From the NCBI GenBank assembly GCA_025642075.2, contig JAODUO010000956.1, forward strand, positions 17,501 to 81,500: a stretch of DNA of 64,000 bases, in the 5' to 3' direction. This document shows, in pieces, positions 61,789-62,904 of the stretch. The notes below the pieces were generated by a model. That model was not told the origin of the DNA. It worked only from the letters and a program-made list of their open reading frames with translations, and ran no database searches. A program made the translations under genes and the position numbers. Every line of letters begins with the position of its first letter. Positions within the stretch are counted from its first letter, which is position 1. Source of the DNA: Ridgeia piscesae. Lineage: Eukaryota > Annelida > Polychaeta > Sabellida > Siboglinidae.

Positions 61789-62856
61789 ATATATATGTAT
61801 ATATATATAGATATATACAGTGTATATACATATAAATTATATATATATATATACACACCTATATAGCACGATTCTCATAAACATGCTTTTTCTGAATGAA
61901 AACACATGCTATTTGATAGTATTGATAGTGTCGTACAGGTGACAATAACATATGTTGTGTGTCACTATGTAGACAGTTGATGACAGACTGTGGCATTGGC
62001 GTTGACCTTGATGACACAGAGACTCCTGTTGTCAACCAACATCGAGCTCTCATCTTTTGTCAACTCAAGAGTATGCTTGACATTGTGGAGAAAGACCTAT
62101 TGAAGTAAGTTCTCCTGTCCAACATCTCAATGTCGTCACTCTTAGTTAGCCACCACTTGACTGCTGTTATGGAGTCAAACCTCTTGAAGTAAGTATATCG
62201 CTTTGAATCAACTTAACACATAGTTGCCCTAGCCATCTCAAAATCCGTTGCTTGTAAACAGGTCAGTGAAGCTTTCAAAATGGATGCTAAACATGGGTGG
62301 CTGGCTGTGTAACATTCCATTGTATTCTGTTTAAATACTGGCTCCCAAAGGTATTCTGTGTGAAAAAAGACATAGTAAAGTTGTTCAACTAGAATACATG
62401 AGGGAAAGATTCAGATCACACACAGCATGCAGCCTTTGTAATGTACAGATAGAATGTTTTGGTAGGCACAATTTTTAGTGACCATTATTTACTAATGACA
62501 ATGTCAGTGGTGTGATGTCATATTGCTTTATTTCCCTGTCTAGTTTGTTATCCCAGTTATAATTGTTGTGTGATGTATAAAACTACACTACCCGGTAATC
62601 TTCTTTTACTAAAGAATTTGTTTAAATTATTATTCTGTTAAAATTCCTGAACCGTTGGCTGAAGGTGGCACATATCATAACAGAGAGGCTTCAGGATTTT
62701 GTTTCTTTACATGTCACAAGTAGTTAGTGTGTGTGCATGTCGTATAGAATTGCTCTAAATGGTCACTATCTGTTGTAGAGCACACATGAGCAAGGTGAGT
62801 TACCTGCGTCTAGACGGAAGTGTCCCCACAGCCAACAGACACTCCATTGTCACCAG
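15312..62856 (+). CDS. BTAF1: BTAF1 (Mot1/TAF172), TBP-associated Snf2-family ATPase, 3' end outside window
   Basis: BTAF1 uses ATP to pull TATA-binding protein off DNA, redistributing TBP between promoters. It acts in the nucleus with RNA polymerase II factors. Exons 1-27 encode the HEAT-repeat array that wraps TBP. Exons 28-38 encode the Snf2 ATPase: [10 protein letters not shown] (Walker A, exon 29), CPPTLTGHW (exon 30), DEGH (motif II, exon 32), LSGTPIQNN (motif III, exon 33), [10 protein letters not shown] (motif IV, exon 37) and YLRLDGSV (exon 38). Motifs V and VI lie beyond the right edge. Exon phases agree at every junction except the damaged exon 16-17 join. The total read is about 1,685 residues, against about 1,656 expected at this point in the human protein. 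DEGH in place of DEAH is the family form. Introns are 0.3-4.3 kb and full of minisatellites. Identity is secure; single exon edges are inferred from GT-AG and phase. Confidence 0.97.
15323..18099 (+). other. Intron 1, 5' part
   Basis: AT-rich sequence with no gene. From about 16625 to 17110 it resembles the 3' tail of an interspersed element, with TTGATTGAGTTTATTTG and A-rich tracts. I cannot name the family. Confidence 0.5.
18100..19085 (+). repeat. Three diverged direct copies of a roughly 360-bp unit in intron 1
   Basis: The marker GGTTTTCAGAC occurs near 18135, 18510 and 18853, each followed by GCAAGCTAAATAT-like and ACTGTTGTGT-like sequence. The block near 18590-18650 (ATGGCATGTCTGAC) also has an inverted counterpart at 19010-19085, so one copy is partly inverted. 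Confidence 0.75.
19231..19547. repeat. 26-bp minisatellite in intron 1, about 12 copies
   Basis: The unit contains CACATGGTTGGGTGGTAGGC. Variants are GTG/GCA and T/A in the GGGTGG/GGGAGG block. It ends about 80 bp before exon 2 and does not include the splice site. Confidence 0.95.
19628..19751 (+). CDS. BTAF1: BTAF1 exon 2
   Basis: TTTTGCAG acceptor and GTGAGT donor; phase 2 in, 0 out. Encodes [20 protein letters not shown] and on to LSK, the first HEAT helices. This exon first fixed the gene's identity. Confidence 0.95.
19752..21019 (+). other. Intron 2
   Basis: Holds a MITE copy (20407-20676) and an AT microsatellite (about 20190-20275). A short AT tract lies just before exon 3. No gene seen. 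Confidence 0.7.
20407..20676 (+). mobile_element. MITE family copy A (+ orientation)
   Basis: About 270 bp with short inverted ends, GACCATTTCA at the left and TGAAATGG at the right, and AGAGCTCTTA/TAAGAGCTC inside both ends. An inverted copy of the whole unit is at 36975-37240: TTGCACTTTAA and GATCAA blocks match in the same order. No ORF. Confidence 0.75.
21020..21134 (+). CDS. BTAF1: BTAF1 exon 3
   Basis: TTTCAG acceptor and GTCTGT donor; phase 0 in, 1 out. Encodes [20 protein letters not shown] then VPQWQPPF, matching the [17 protein letters not shown] region of vertebrate BTAF1. Confidence 0.95.
21918..23194 (+). mobile_element. TTAA-flanked DNA transposon carrying a broken THAP domain
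   Basis: Perfect 14-bp inverted ends, AGGAACATGCAACC (21918-21931) and GGTTGCATGTTCCT (23181-23194), are flanked on both sides by TTAA (21914-21917, 23195-23198). TTAA duplications are known for piggyBac and Kolobok elements. The internal THAP-like sequence favours Kolobok, whose members carry THAP domains; that is inference. At 1,277 bp it is too short to be autonomous. Confidence 0.85.
22255..22610 (+). pseudogene. THAP-like zinc-finger fragment inside the TTAA element
   Basis: ATG at 22255 reads [15 protein letters not shown], a C-x4-C start. After a one-base slip at a GGG run it reads [28 protein letters not shown] and EGTVPTE. The W, the C-x2-H (CQDH) and the VPT box are in THAP order. 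It differs clearly from the THAP remnant at 8877-9453. A GTGAGT immediately after the first part could alternatively be a splice donor. Confidence 0.65.
24036..24085 (+). repeat. Direct 20-bp duplication just before exon 4
   Basis: TTTAAGCCAGTTCTACAAGT occurs twice in tandem, about 40-90 bp upstream of the exon 4 acceptor. Confidence 0.9.
24124..24261 (+). CDS. BTAF1: BTAF1 exon 4
   Basis: TTGACAG acceptor and GTGAGT donor; phase 1 in, 1 out. Encodes [20 protein letters not shown] then [10 protein letters not shown], matching the vertebrate [21 protein letters not shown] region. Confidence 0.95.
   Translation, partial: RNRRAHLRQMPTSCSWHSLTSRRFCPMVHHCLALKVQSMTCRTKG
24702..24865 (+). CDS. BTAF1: BTAF1 exon 5
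   Basis: CTGTAG acceptor and GTGGGT donor; phase 1 in, 0 out. Encodes [20 protein letters not shown] then [12 protein letters not shown]. The last 30-40 bases and the donor recur in the following array. The true donor was chosen because exon 6 continues in phase 0. Confidence 0.93.
24840..25400 (+). repeat. 42-bp minisatellite seeded on the exon 5 donor, about 12-13 copies
   Basis: The unit reads CAGTCTGAGATAGGGACAGG, then CAGTAG/GTGGGTC. It corresponds to the end of exon 5 (CAGTCCGAGG ... GACAGACAGCAG) plus the first intron bases. Every copy thus carries a donor-like AG/GTGGGT. The CAG-to-TAG change in many copies and the TAG after the donor put stops in the exon frame if the intron is retained. 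Confidence 0.93.
25602..25735 (+). CDS. BTAF1: BTAF1 exon 6
   Basis: GTTACAG acceptor and GTGAGT donor; phase 0 in, 2 out. Encodes [20 protein letters not shown] then LAKQSS, a basic stretch matching MSNRQKNKAKRMAKLFAKQ in vertebrates, a likely nuclear-localisation region. Confidence 0.92.
25736..26500 (+). other. Intron 6
   Basis: No gene. GACCACCCTCTTCAATGACC at about 26085 and AAGACCAC ... GTGGGTGGTCTTAAATGAGG at about 26310-26350 form an imperfect inverted pair and could mark a small MITE. I cannot define its ends. Confidence 0.45.
26501..26624 (+). CDS. BTAF1: BTAF1 exon 7
   Basis: TTCATAG acceptor and GTCAGT donor; phase 2 in, 0 out. Encodes [18 protein letters not shown] then [15 protein letters not shown], a poorly conserved, probably disordered linker as in vertebrate BTAF1. 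Confidence 0.9.
26625..27204 (+). other. Intron 7
   Basis: No repeats or genes that I can support. Confidence 0.6.
27205..27363 (+). CDS. BTAF1: BTAF1 exon 8
   Basis: CCTGTAG acceptor and GTACCT donor; phase 0 both sides. Encodes [20 protein letters not shown] then [15 protein letters not shown], matching EWPFESFCEELCNDLFNPSW and RHGAGTGLREIL. Confidence 0.96.
27364..27844 (+). other. Intron 8
   Basis: AT-rich; nothing recognised. Confidence 0.6.
27845..27940 (+). CDS. BTAF1: BTAF1 exon 9
   Basis: GTTACAG acceptor and GTGAGA donor; phase 0 both sides. Encodes [20 protein letters not shown] then DFVSDE, a HEAT helix nearly identical to vertebrate WLEDLVIRLLCVFALDRFGD. Confidence 0.97.
27978..28115 (+). 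repeat. 24-bp tandem repeat in intron 9, about 6 copies
   Basis: The unit contains GTTAGATGCCAGATAAAAC. It starts about 38 bp after exon 9 and does not contain the donor. Confidence 0.93.
28116..29744 (+). other. Intron 9, middle
   Basis: AT-rich. A short repeated motif near 29220-29290 (GGTTGATTC with ACCAC and AGGG) occurs twice. No gene seen. Confidence 0.5.
29745..30061 (-). mobile_element. tRNA-derived SINE, minus orientation
   Basis: On the - strand the element opens near 30061 with GTACCGCAGTGGTTCAG and has the B box GGGTTCAAATCC (30009-30022). It ends with an AT-rich tail near 29745. Part of its body (AATCCTCAGGATTGCT; ACTGTACTCCCTGCTAGACC) recurs at 57712-57857 and 32637-32730, which shows a repeat family. 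It lies just before exon 10. Confidence 0.7.
30139..30315 (+). CDS. BTAF1: BTAF1 exon 10
   Basis: CGTCTAG acceptor and GTCAGT donor; phase 0 both sides. Encodes [20 protein letters not shown] and [20 protein letters not shown] then RQ. This is one of the best-conserved HEAT segments of BTAF1. Confidence 0.97.
30316..31163 (+). other. Intron 10, 5' part
   Basis: Very AT-rich with ATTTATTTATTT runs. GCAATAAAGCTTTATTACAT near 31058 looks like the polyadenylation end of a retroelement. No coding sequence seen. Confidence 0.5.
31164..31361. repeat. 198-bp near-perfect palindrome in intron 10
   Basis: Arms of about 99 bp meet at CCAATGTG/CACATTGG, centre at 31262/31263, with no spacer. Only about two base pairs differ (AAACAAAT against AAACTTAT). 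The same 60-residue frame can therefore be read on both strands; this is a consequence of the symmetry, not a gene. It may be a foldback MITE or a recent inverted duplication. Confidence 0.95.
31498..32330 (+). repeat. 64-bp minisatellite seeded on the exon 11 acceptor, about 13 copies
   Basis: The unit contains GTCTCTGTGTTTAG/GAYATGG followed by the first 43 bases of exon 11 up to GTGGTGATG, then TTGTTGTCTCT back to the acceptor. Each copy duplicates a full acceptor plus exon start. The 64-bp period is not a multiple of 3. The 5'-most copies (31498-31610) are the most diverged. Only the last copy runs on into the rest of exon 11. Confidence 0.96.
32288..32428 (+). CDS. BTAF1: BTAF1 exon 11
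   Basis: TGTTTAG acceptor and GTAAGT donor; phase 0 both sides. Encodes [20 protein letters not shown] then [16 protein letters not shown], matching [20 protein letters not shown]. The last of about 13 acceptor copies is used here because only it continues into conserved sequence. Confidence 0.95.
32637..32730 (-). mobile_element. Truncated SINE 3' fragment in intron 11
   Basis: GGTAAGCTCTTACATAGCA and ATTACACTTTACTCCCAGCA match the 3' body of the SINE at 29745-30061 in the same orientation. The tRNA-like head is missing. Confidence 0.55.
32864..32988 (+). CDS. BTAF1: BTAF1 exon 12
   Basis: TGTTGCAG acceptor and GTAGGT donor; phase 0 in, 2 out. Encodes [20 protein letters not shown] then [10 protein letters not shown], matching [22 protein letters not shown]. 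Confidence 0.96.
32989..33606 (+). other. Intron 12
   Basis: No gene. At 33140-33180 CCGCACCCCTAATTAAAGCC, followed by another GCCGCACCCC, looks like the end of a DNA element. The opposite end is not visible. Confidence 0.4.
33607..33733 (+). CDS. BTAF1: BTAF1 exon 13
   Basis: GTTGCAG acceptor and GTAGGC donor; phase 2 in, 0 out. Encodes [20 protein letters not shown] then [14 protein letters not shown], matching LVPRVWPFLHHTISSVRRAALETLFTLLS. Its last 27 bases are repeated in the array that follows. Confidence 0.96.
33707..35035 (+). repeat. 40-bp minisatellite seeded on the exon 13 donor, about 33 copies
   Basis: The unit is CTGCTCAGTCGCCCCC, ACAACAAG, GTARRCCTTCCATACC. The first part is the end of exon 13 and the second the start of intron 13. 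Nearly every copy keeps AAG/GTA, so about 33 donor-like sites lie in a row. Copies at 33740-34380 are more variable in length than those at 34380-35035, where two- and four-copy patterns recur. Confidence 0.96.
35225..36305. mobile_element. DNA element with about 20-bp inverted ends in intron 13
   Basis: TACATGTTAAGT at about 35239 is mirrored by ACTTAACATGTA at about 36285, with AATTCA/TGAATT further out. Just inside the left end, CTCCCG/CGGGAG occurs many times (35250-35330); inside the right end CTCCGATTTACGTATAAA occurs twice. Subterminal repeats of this kind are typical of DNA transposons. No transposase is recognised. The right end lies about 15 bp before exon 14. Confidence 0.6.
36320..36424 (+). 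CDS. BTAF1: BTAF1 exon 14
   Basis: GTTTGAAG acceptor and GTACGT donor; phase 0 both sides. Encodes [20 protein letters not shown] then [11 protein letters not shown], matching WLIPILPDMLRHIFQ and LDLIHK. Confidence 0.93.
36796..36945 (+). CDS. BTAF1: BTAF1 exon 15
   Basis: CCACCAG acceptor and GTGAGA donor; phase 0 both sides. Encodes [20 protein letters not shown] then FDPKMLI, matching [26 protein letters not shown]. Confidence 0.96.
36975..37240 (-). mobile_element. MITE family copy B (- orientation)
   Basis: Inverted copy of the unit at 20407-20676. Ends are GACCATTTCAC and GTGAAATGG. Shared internal blocks are AAAGAGCTCTTA and TTAAAGTGCAA. Copy B begins about 30 bp after exon 15. Confidence 0.75.
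37241..37814 (+). other. Intron 15, middle
   Basis: AT-rich; nothing recognised apart from TGAAAATAAAATGAACAATC near 37785, which looks like a retroelement tail. Confidence 0.4.
37815..38826 (+). repeat. Minisatellite of about 39 bp ending at the exon 16 acceptor, about 26 copies
   Basis: The unit contains GTGTGTGCAG/AAGGAGGGCGGGTGACC then ATGTTGTTGTG. Each copy carries an acceptor-like GTGCAG. The real acceptor (GTGTGCAG at 38819-38826) is the end of the last, altered copy. Exon sequence itself is not repeated. Three - strand frames stay open for over 300 codons ([11 protein letters not shown]), a repeat effect. Confidence 0.95.
38827..38975 (+). CDS. BTAF1: BTAF1 exon 16
   Basis: GTGCAG acceptor and GTAAAC donor; phase 0 in, 2 out. 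Encodes [20 protein letters not shown] then [10 protein letters not shown], matching EYIAGADT and FVVMRARMMAAK. The acceptor is GTGCAGCAG/CTG, a NAGNAG site, so the exon may start at 38827 or 38830 with one Gln present or absent. Confidence 0.92.
38976..39179 (+). other. Start of intron 16, clean copy
   Basis: Clean sequence directly after exon 16. It reappears in damaged form at 39530-39760. Confidence 0.7.
39180..40200. other. Low-quality stretch, probable assembly artefact
   Basis: Base composition changes abruptly. Runs of 4-9 G or C appear at many places and replace normal text. From 39180 to 39760 the sequence is a corrupted second copy of about 38615-39180. From 39760 on it is single-copy but has the same errors. 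The likely cause is unpolished long-read or gap-fill sequence inside a repetitive region. Confidence 0.85.
39370..39528 (+). pseudogene. Corrupted second copy of BTAF1 exon 16
   Basis: Reads GTCAGGAGACTCTGTGCTAC and CAAGTCAGGGGCAGACTCCA like exon 16, but the start is lost in C runs. GATCTTCCCCTGGGG replaces the GATCTCACTGTGG region and shifts the frame. It still ends GCTGCCAG/GTAAA. I treat it as an assembly duplicate, not an extra exon. Confidence 0.75.
40105..40301 (+). CDS. BTAF1: BTAF1 exon 17 (5' edge uncertain)
   Basis: The 3' part is clear: [20 protein letters not shown] then [18 protein letters not shown], matching SLGQLLLFHLNSKSALQRISVALVI. It ends GAG/GTAGGT in phase 0. The first 80 bases lie in damaged sequence: no convincing acceptor is left, and a C run at 40192-40197 may have lost a base, since a seventh C would join the upstream frame. 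The start is approximate. Confidence 0.75.
40290..41228 (+). repeat. 24-bp minisatellite seeded on the exon 17 donor, about 38 copies
   Basis: The unit is GTAGGTCATTACACACTGCTGGAG; its last 12 bases are the end of exon 17 and its first bases are the donor. It starts with GT and ends with AG. Because 24 is a multiple of 3 and stop-free, exon 17 reads straight on into a VGHYTLLE octapeptide repeat for some 270 codons if the intron is retained. Variants are CTGCAG, CCGCTG and, at the far end, CCACTG with CCTTAC. Confidence 0.97.
41247..41368 (+). repeat. 43-bp tandem repeat, left part (3 copies)
   Basis: The unit contains AGCTTGCGTGTTGTAATATG and GTCTACCATAGACTGATAG. The same unit continues at 43333-43437. 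The two parts were one array before a transposon entered. Confidence 0.93.
41369..43332. mobile_element. hAT-like transposon with exact 8-bp target duplication
   Basis: Ends are CAGAGATGGAGT (41369) and ACTCCATCTCTG (to 43332). ACTGATAG flanks both ends (41361-41368, 43333-43340). An 8-bp duplication and CAGxGxTGG-type ends are hallmarks of hAT elements. Just inside each end CGTACTCGAGTACG-like palindromes repeat, as hAT subterminal repeats do. It encodes no recognisable transposase, so it is non-autonomous. It holds another element at 42001-42827. Confidence 0.9.
42001..42827. mobile_element. Second hAT-like element nested in the first
   Basis: Ends are CAGACATGGGGTCAAATACA and TGTATTTGACCCCATGTCTG. 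The flanks are GTCCCATC (41993-42000) and GACCCATC (42828-42835), an 8-bp duplication with one change. ATTTAAATAC motifs repeat near both ends. No transposase ORF is present. Confidence 0.88.
43333..43437 (+). repeat. 43-bp tandem repeat, right part, ending at the exon 18 acceptor
   Basis: Continues the unit of 41247-41368. The last copy reads AGCTTGCGTGTTGCAG, where TTGCAG is the exon 18 acceptor and replaces TTGTAATATG of the other copies. Confidence 0.92.
43439..43593 (+). CDS. BTAF1: BTAF1 exon 18
   Basis: GTTGCAG acceptor and GTCAGT donor; phase 0 in, 2 out. Encodes [20 protein letters not shown] then TQCHDFI, matching LSEHLYYDEIAVPFTRMQNECKQLI. Confidence 0.96.
43670..44162 (+). repeat. 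29-bp minisatellite seeded on the exon 19 acceptor, about 17 copies
   Basis: The unit is GTGTGTTACAG/ATGTGTGTTGACACTGGA. The part after the slash is the first 19 bases of exon 19, so each copy is a full acceptor plus exon start. The period is not a multiple of 3. 5' copies are more variable (ACGGG, AAATG, TTTG) than those next to the exon. Confidence 0.96.
44144..44308 (+). CDS. BTAF1: BTAF1 exon 19
   Basis: TGTTACAG acceptor (the last of many copies) and GTGTGT donor; phase 2 both sides. Encodes [19 protein letters not shown] and [20 protein letters not shown] then LQNR, matching VLTIDQASDLVTTVFNEA and SKRQQVQMTVTETNQEWQVLQLR. Confidence 0.95.
44309..44628 (+). other. Intron 19
   Basis: About 320 bp; nothing recognised. 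Confidence 0.6.
44629..44746 (+). CDS. BTAF1: BTAF1 exon 20
   Basis: TCTTGCAG acceptor and GTGAAG donor; phase 2 in, 0 out. Encodes [20 protein letters not shown] then KETNVELQ, matching LQQLPEKLNPIIKPLMETIKKEEN. Confidence 0.96.
44880..45021 (+). repeat. Short array of exon 21 acceptor copies (3-4 copies of about 36 bp)
   Basis: GTGGTCTGTCCCCAG occurs three times, the third being the real acceptor. A diverged GTGGTTTGTGCCCAG precedes them. Between copies lies AGTAACTG. Confidence 0.85.
45022..45202 (+). CDS. BTAF1: BTAF1 exon 21
   Basis: GTCCCCAG acceptor and GTGAGC donor; phase 0 in, 1 out. Encodes [20 protein letters not shown] then [18 protein letters not shown], matching CTTRTPCPNSKIIKNLCSSLCVDPYLTP. 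Confidence 0.97.
45203..45958 (+). other. Intron 21
   Basis: GGCTCCAAGAATGGTTT at about 45570 also occurs near 36048 (intron 13 element), so a small shared repeat is present. No gene seen. Confidence 0.5.
45959..46023 (+). CDS. BTAF1: BTAF1 exon 22
   Basis: GGTTGCAG acceptor and GTAGGG donor; phase 1 in, 0 out. Encodes [20 protein letters not shown] then Q. Only the GIITLYRHQ-like core is conserved, but the phase fits both neighbours. Confidence 0.85.
46024..46591 (+). other. Intron 22
   Basis: AT-rich. CATAGACCNTGTTTGT-type motifs near 46130-46250 repeat loosely. No gene seen. Confidence 0.5.
46592..46693 (+). CDS. BTAF1: BTAF1 exon 23
   Basis: GTCTGTAG acceptor and GTATGT donor; phase 0 both sides. 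Encodes [20 protein letters not shown] then [14 protein letters not shown], a weakly conserved loop matching the SRRGPTPKAVK region. Confidence 0.85.
46694..47344 (+). other. Intron 23
   Basis: Nothing recognised. Confidence 0.55.
47345..47495 (+). CDS. BTAF1: BTAF1 exon 24
   Basis: GTGTAG acceptor and GTAAGA donor; phase 0 in, 1 out. Encodes [20 protein letters not shown] then [16 protein letters not shown], matching VQRRGAEFALTTIVKHFG and LPHLWDAMVGPL. Confidence 0.96.
47496..47938 (+). other. Intron 24
   Basis: Nothing recognised. Confidence 0.55.
47939..48045 (+). CDS. BTAF1: BTAF1 exon 25
   Basis: CATTGCAG acceptor and GTAGGA donor; phase 1 in, 0 out. Encodes [20 protein letters not shown] then SQLHPQ, matching PAQELVNSLQVFETAAASMDSELHP. 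Its last 16 bases repeat in the following array. Confidence 0.96.
48029..51296 (+). repeat. 36-bp minisatellite seeded on the exon 25 donor, about 90 copies
   Basis: The unit is GTAGGACTCTTGTACCACTC followed by CTAACTACACCCCCAG. The end is the last 16 bases of exon 25, so each unit starts with GT and ends with AG. Although 36 is a multiple of 3, the typical unit has a TAA in the exon frame. Two subfamilies lie in blocks: ACTCTTGTACCACTCCTAAC up to about 49880, and ACACACGTACCACTCCCAAC from about 49920 to 51290. Some ACTTGT copies are mixed into the second block. At 3.27 kb it is the largest array in the gene. Confidence 0.97.
51297..51891 (+). other. Intron 25, 3' part
   Basis: TGTACTTGAAAACAG (about 51306) and TGTTTTCAAGTACA (about 51418) form an inverted pair around AGTACTTT motifs, so a roughly 130-bp MITE-like element is possible. 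The rest is AT-rich without a gene. Confidence 0.5.
51892..52096 (+). CDS. BTAF1: BTAF1 exon 26
   Basis: TTGCGTAG acceptor and GTATCC donor; phase 0 in, 1 out. Encodes [20 protein letters not shown] and [11 protein letters not shown], matching STAVRHMAARCVGVMSKIAT and VKQEGAIEALA. Confidence 0.96.
52097..53004 (+). other. Intron 26
   Basis: Very AT-rich; nothing recognised. Confidence 0.55.
53005..53153 (+). CDS. BTAF1: BTAF1 exon 27
   Basis: GCCTCAG acceptor and GTGAGT donor; phase 1 in, 0 out. Encodes [20 protein letters not shown] then [19 protein letters not shown], almost the same as VGIVPYIVLLVVPVLGRMSD and [12 protein letters not shown]. This is the last HEAT repeat. Confidence 0.97.
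53154..53749 (+). other. Intron 27
   Basis: From about 53390 to 53570 the sequence resembles the 3' coding end of a LINE (GGAATCAACTCCCTATTAC, then a short TGTTTTTGTA-like tail). This is weak. No other feature. Confidence 0.35.
53750..53902 (+). CDS. BTAF1: BTAF1 exon 28
   Basis: TTGTGACAG acceptor and GTCAGT donor; phase 0 both sides. Encodes [20 protein letters not shown] then [26 protein letters not shown] begins the Snf2 ATPase (Q-motif-like segment). Confidence 0.96.
53945..54345 (+). repeat. 20-bp minisatellite in intron 28, about 20 copies
   Basis: The unit is TGTATAAATGTATCGAGGTG with TGCATAAA and TGTACAAACG variants in runs. It starts about 40 bp after exon 28 and does not include the donor. 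Confidence 0.96.
54566..54725 (+). repeat. Short degenerate array seeded on the exon 29 acceptor (about 4 copies)
   Basis: TTTGTAG/GATGATGTAAAATGGCTGG-like units of about 32 bp precede the real TTTGTAG/GATGGTGTCAACTGGCTGG. Each copy holds the acceptor and about 20 bases of exon 29. The oldest copies (GTGTAGACTGGCTGG) have lost the AG. Confidence 0.85.
54704..54841 (+). CDS. BTAF1: BTAF1 exon 29 (Walker A)
   Basis: TTTGTAG acceptor and GTACAG donor; phase 0 both sides. Encodes [20 protein letters not shown] then [21 protein letters not shown] is the ATP-binding P-loop of the Snf2 motor. Confidence 0.98.
54960..56235 (+). repeat. 70-bp minisatellite seeded on the exon 30 acceptor, about 18 copies
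   Basis: The unit is TTTTTACAG/AGGACAGGGGATGTTCCCCC, then ATTGCYGTCCATTGTCCTGTG, TCC and TTTATGTTGACATGTCA. The middle is the first 44 bases of exon 30. Copies change steadily: the 5' ones read ATGTCTGCCAAAACC and use ATGACAGG, while the 3' ones approach the exon sequence. The array is several times longer than the exon it copies. Confidence 0.96.
56189..56334 (+). CDS. BTAF1: BTAF1 exon 30 (motif Ia)
   Basis: TTTTACAG acceptor and GTCAGT donor; phase 0 in, 2 out. Encodes [20 protein letters not shown] then [15 protein letters not shown], matching [19 protein letters not shown] and [14 protein letters not shown]. Confidence 0.97.
56335..56814 (+). other. Intron 30
   Basis: AT-rich; nothing recognised. 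Confidence 0.55.
56815..56892 (+). CDS. BTAF1: BTAF1 exon 31
   Basis: GTCTGCAG acceptor and GTGTGT donor; phase 2 both sides. Encodes [20 protein letters not shown] then FFR, nearly the same as [22 protein letters not shown]. Confidence 0.97.
57165..57643 (+). repeat. Minisatellite of 40-50 bp seeded on the exon 32 acceptor, about 10 copies
   Basis: The unit is GTGTTTGTCATGGTGTG, a (TTG) run of 2-5, AAG/CACTATCYGGTGG. The last 13 bases are the start of exon 32. Length differences come only from the TTG run. Each copy repeats the unusual AAG acceptor. Confidence 0.95.
57630..57693 (+). CDS. BTAF1: BTAF1 exon 32 (motif II, DEGH)
   Basis: GTTGAAG acceptor and GTGAGA donor; phase 2 in, 0 out. 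Encodes [20 protein letters not shown] then K, matching [25 protein letters not shown] is the Mg-ATP-binding motif II in the form specific to Mot1/BTAF1. The upstream polypyrimidine tract has been replaced by TTG repeats. Confidence 0.96.
57712..57857 (-). mobile_element. SINE copy in intron 32, minus orientation
   Basis: The - strand has a B-box-like AGAACCCAGGTTAG (about 57797-57810) and a tRNA-like head near 57857. Its body TCCAGTCCTCAGGACTGCTC matches the SINE at 29745-30061, as does CTTAGTCGAGAGTCTGA against CTTAGTCGAGAGACTGA. Confidence 0.65.
57858..58757 (+). other. Intron 32, 3' part
   Basis: AT-rich; no gene or repeat recognised. Confidence 0.55.
58758..58965 (+). CDS. BTAF1: BTAF1 exon 33 (motif III)
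   Basis: TGTCCAG acceptor and GTGAGA donor; phase 0 in, 1 out. Encodes [20 protein letters not shown] then [15 protein letters not shown] and [27 protein letters not shown] is motif III; the PILASRDA stretch is diagnostic for BTAF1. Confidence 0.98.
58966..59398 (+). repeat. Intron 33: purine-rich stretch and a two-copy repeat of about 118 bp
   Basis: A GA-rich stretch follows the donor (to about 59025). From about 59169 two diverged copies carry CTGACAGTATTGACTGTGTG and TGTCGGTTGTGTGTCATC. The second ends at the exon 34 acceptor (GTCACTGTCACTGCAG), which resembles the matching place in the first (GTGTCACTGTTGACTG). Confidence 0.75.
59399..59529 (+). CDS. BTAF1: BTAF1 exon 34
   Basis: CACTGCAG acceptor and GTAAGA donor; phase 1 in, 0 out. 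Encodes [20 protein letters not shown] then [17 protein letters not shown], matching [21 protein letters not shown] and [17 protein letters not shown]. Confidence 0.98.
59488..59800 (+). repeat. Degenerate array seeded on the exon 34 donor, about 5 copies of 55-60 bp
   Basis: Units such as GATCATCCAGGACCAGTATT, GCGATCTCGGCCCCCTGTAG, ATAAG are decayed copies of the last 40 bases of exon 34 plus its GTAAGATCTGT donor. Most copies have lost a usable donor (CTGTAGATAAG, CTGCAGCTAAG), so this looks like an old case of the same process. Confidence 0.88.
59801..60121 (+). other. Intron 34, 3' part
   Basis: Pyrimidine-rich sequence leading to the exon 35 acceptor; no other feature. Confidence 0.55.
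60122..60268 (+). CDS. BTAF1: BTAF1 exon 35
   Basis: GTGTCTTAG acceptor and GTGGGT donor; phase 0 both sides. Encodes [20 protein letters not shown], a Lys/Glu-rich stretch, then THVFQ. It matches [12 protein letters not shown] ... GHVFQ, with the variable insert between as in other species. Confidence 0.96.
60269..61098 (+). other. Intron 35
   Basis: AT-rich; nothing recognised. Confidence 0.55.
61099..61247 (+). CDS. BTAF1: BTAF1 exon 36
   Basis: ACATTCAG acceptor and GTAGGT donor; phase 0 in, 2 out. Encodes [20 protein letters not shown] and [14 protein letters not shown], matching ALQYLRKLCNHPALVL and LHDIQHAPKLSALK. It starts the second RecA-like lobe. Confidence 0.97.
61248..61972 (+). 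other. Intron 36: hairpin and AT/GTAT microsatellite
   Basis: AATTGACTCATTTTGTACAA and its inverse ATGAGTCAATT give a hairpin at about 61456-61500. TATG/AT repeats run from about 61725 to 61857. No gene. Confidence 0.85.
61973..62104 (+). CDS. BTAF1: BTAF1 exon 37 (motif IV)
   Basis: CTATGTAG acceptor and GTAAGT donor; phase 2 both sides. Encodes [20 protein letters not shown] then LK, matching [23 protein letters not shown]. Confidence 0.97.
62105..62778 (+). other. Intron 37
   Basis: A short partial repeat of the exon 37 end (CCTCTTGAAGTAAGTAT at about 62181-62197) lies 80 bp downstream of the real TTGAAGTAAGT donor. This could be a single old duplication of the junction. The rest is AT-rich. 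Confidence 0.55.
62779..62856 (+). CDS. BTAF1: BTAF1 exon 38, last exon in window
   Basis: TGTTGTAG acceptor and GTAAGT donor; phase 2 both sides. Encodes [20 protein letters not shown] then R, matching VTYLRLDGSIPPGQRHSIVSR. Helicase motifs V and VI and the C-terminus must follow beyond 64000. Confidence 0.96.
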
Positions 62857-62904
62857 GTAAGTGACAGTGACAACATACACAGCTGAGTGACACACTCGTG
62901 TCAA

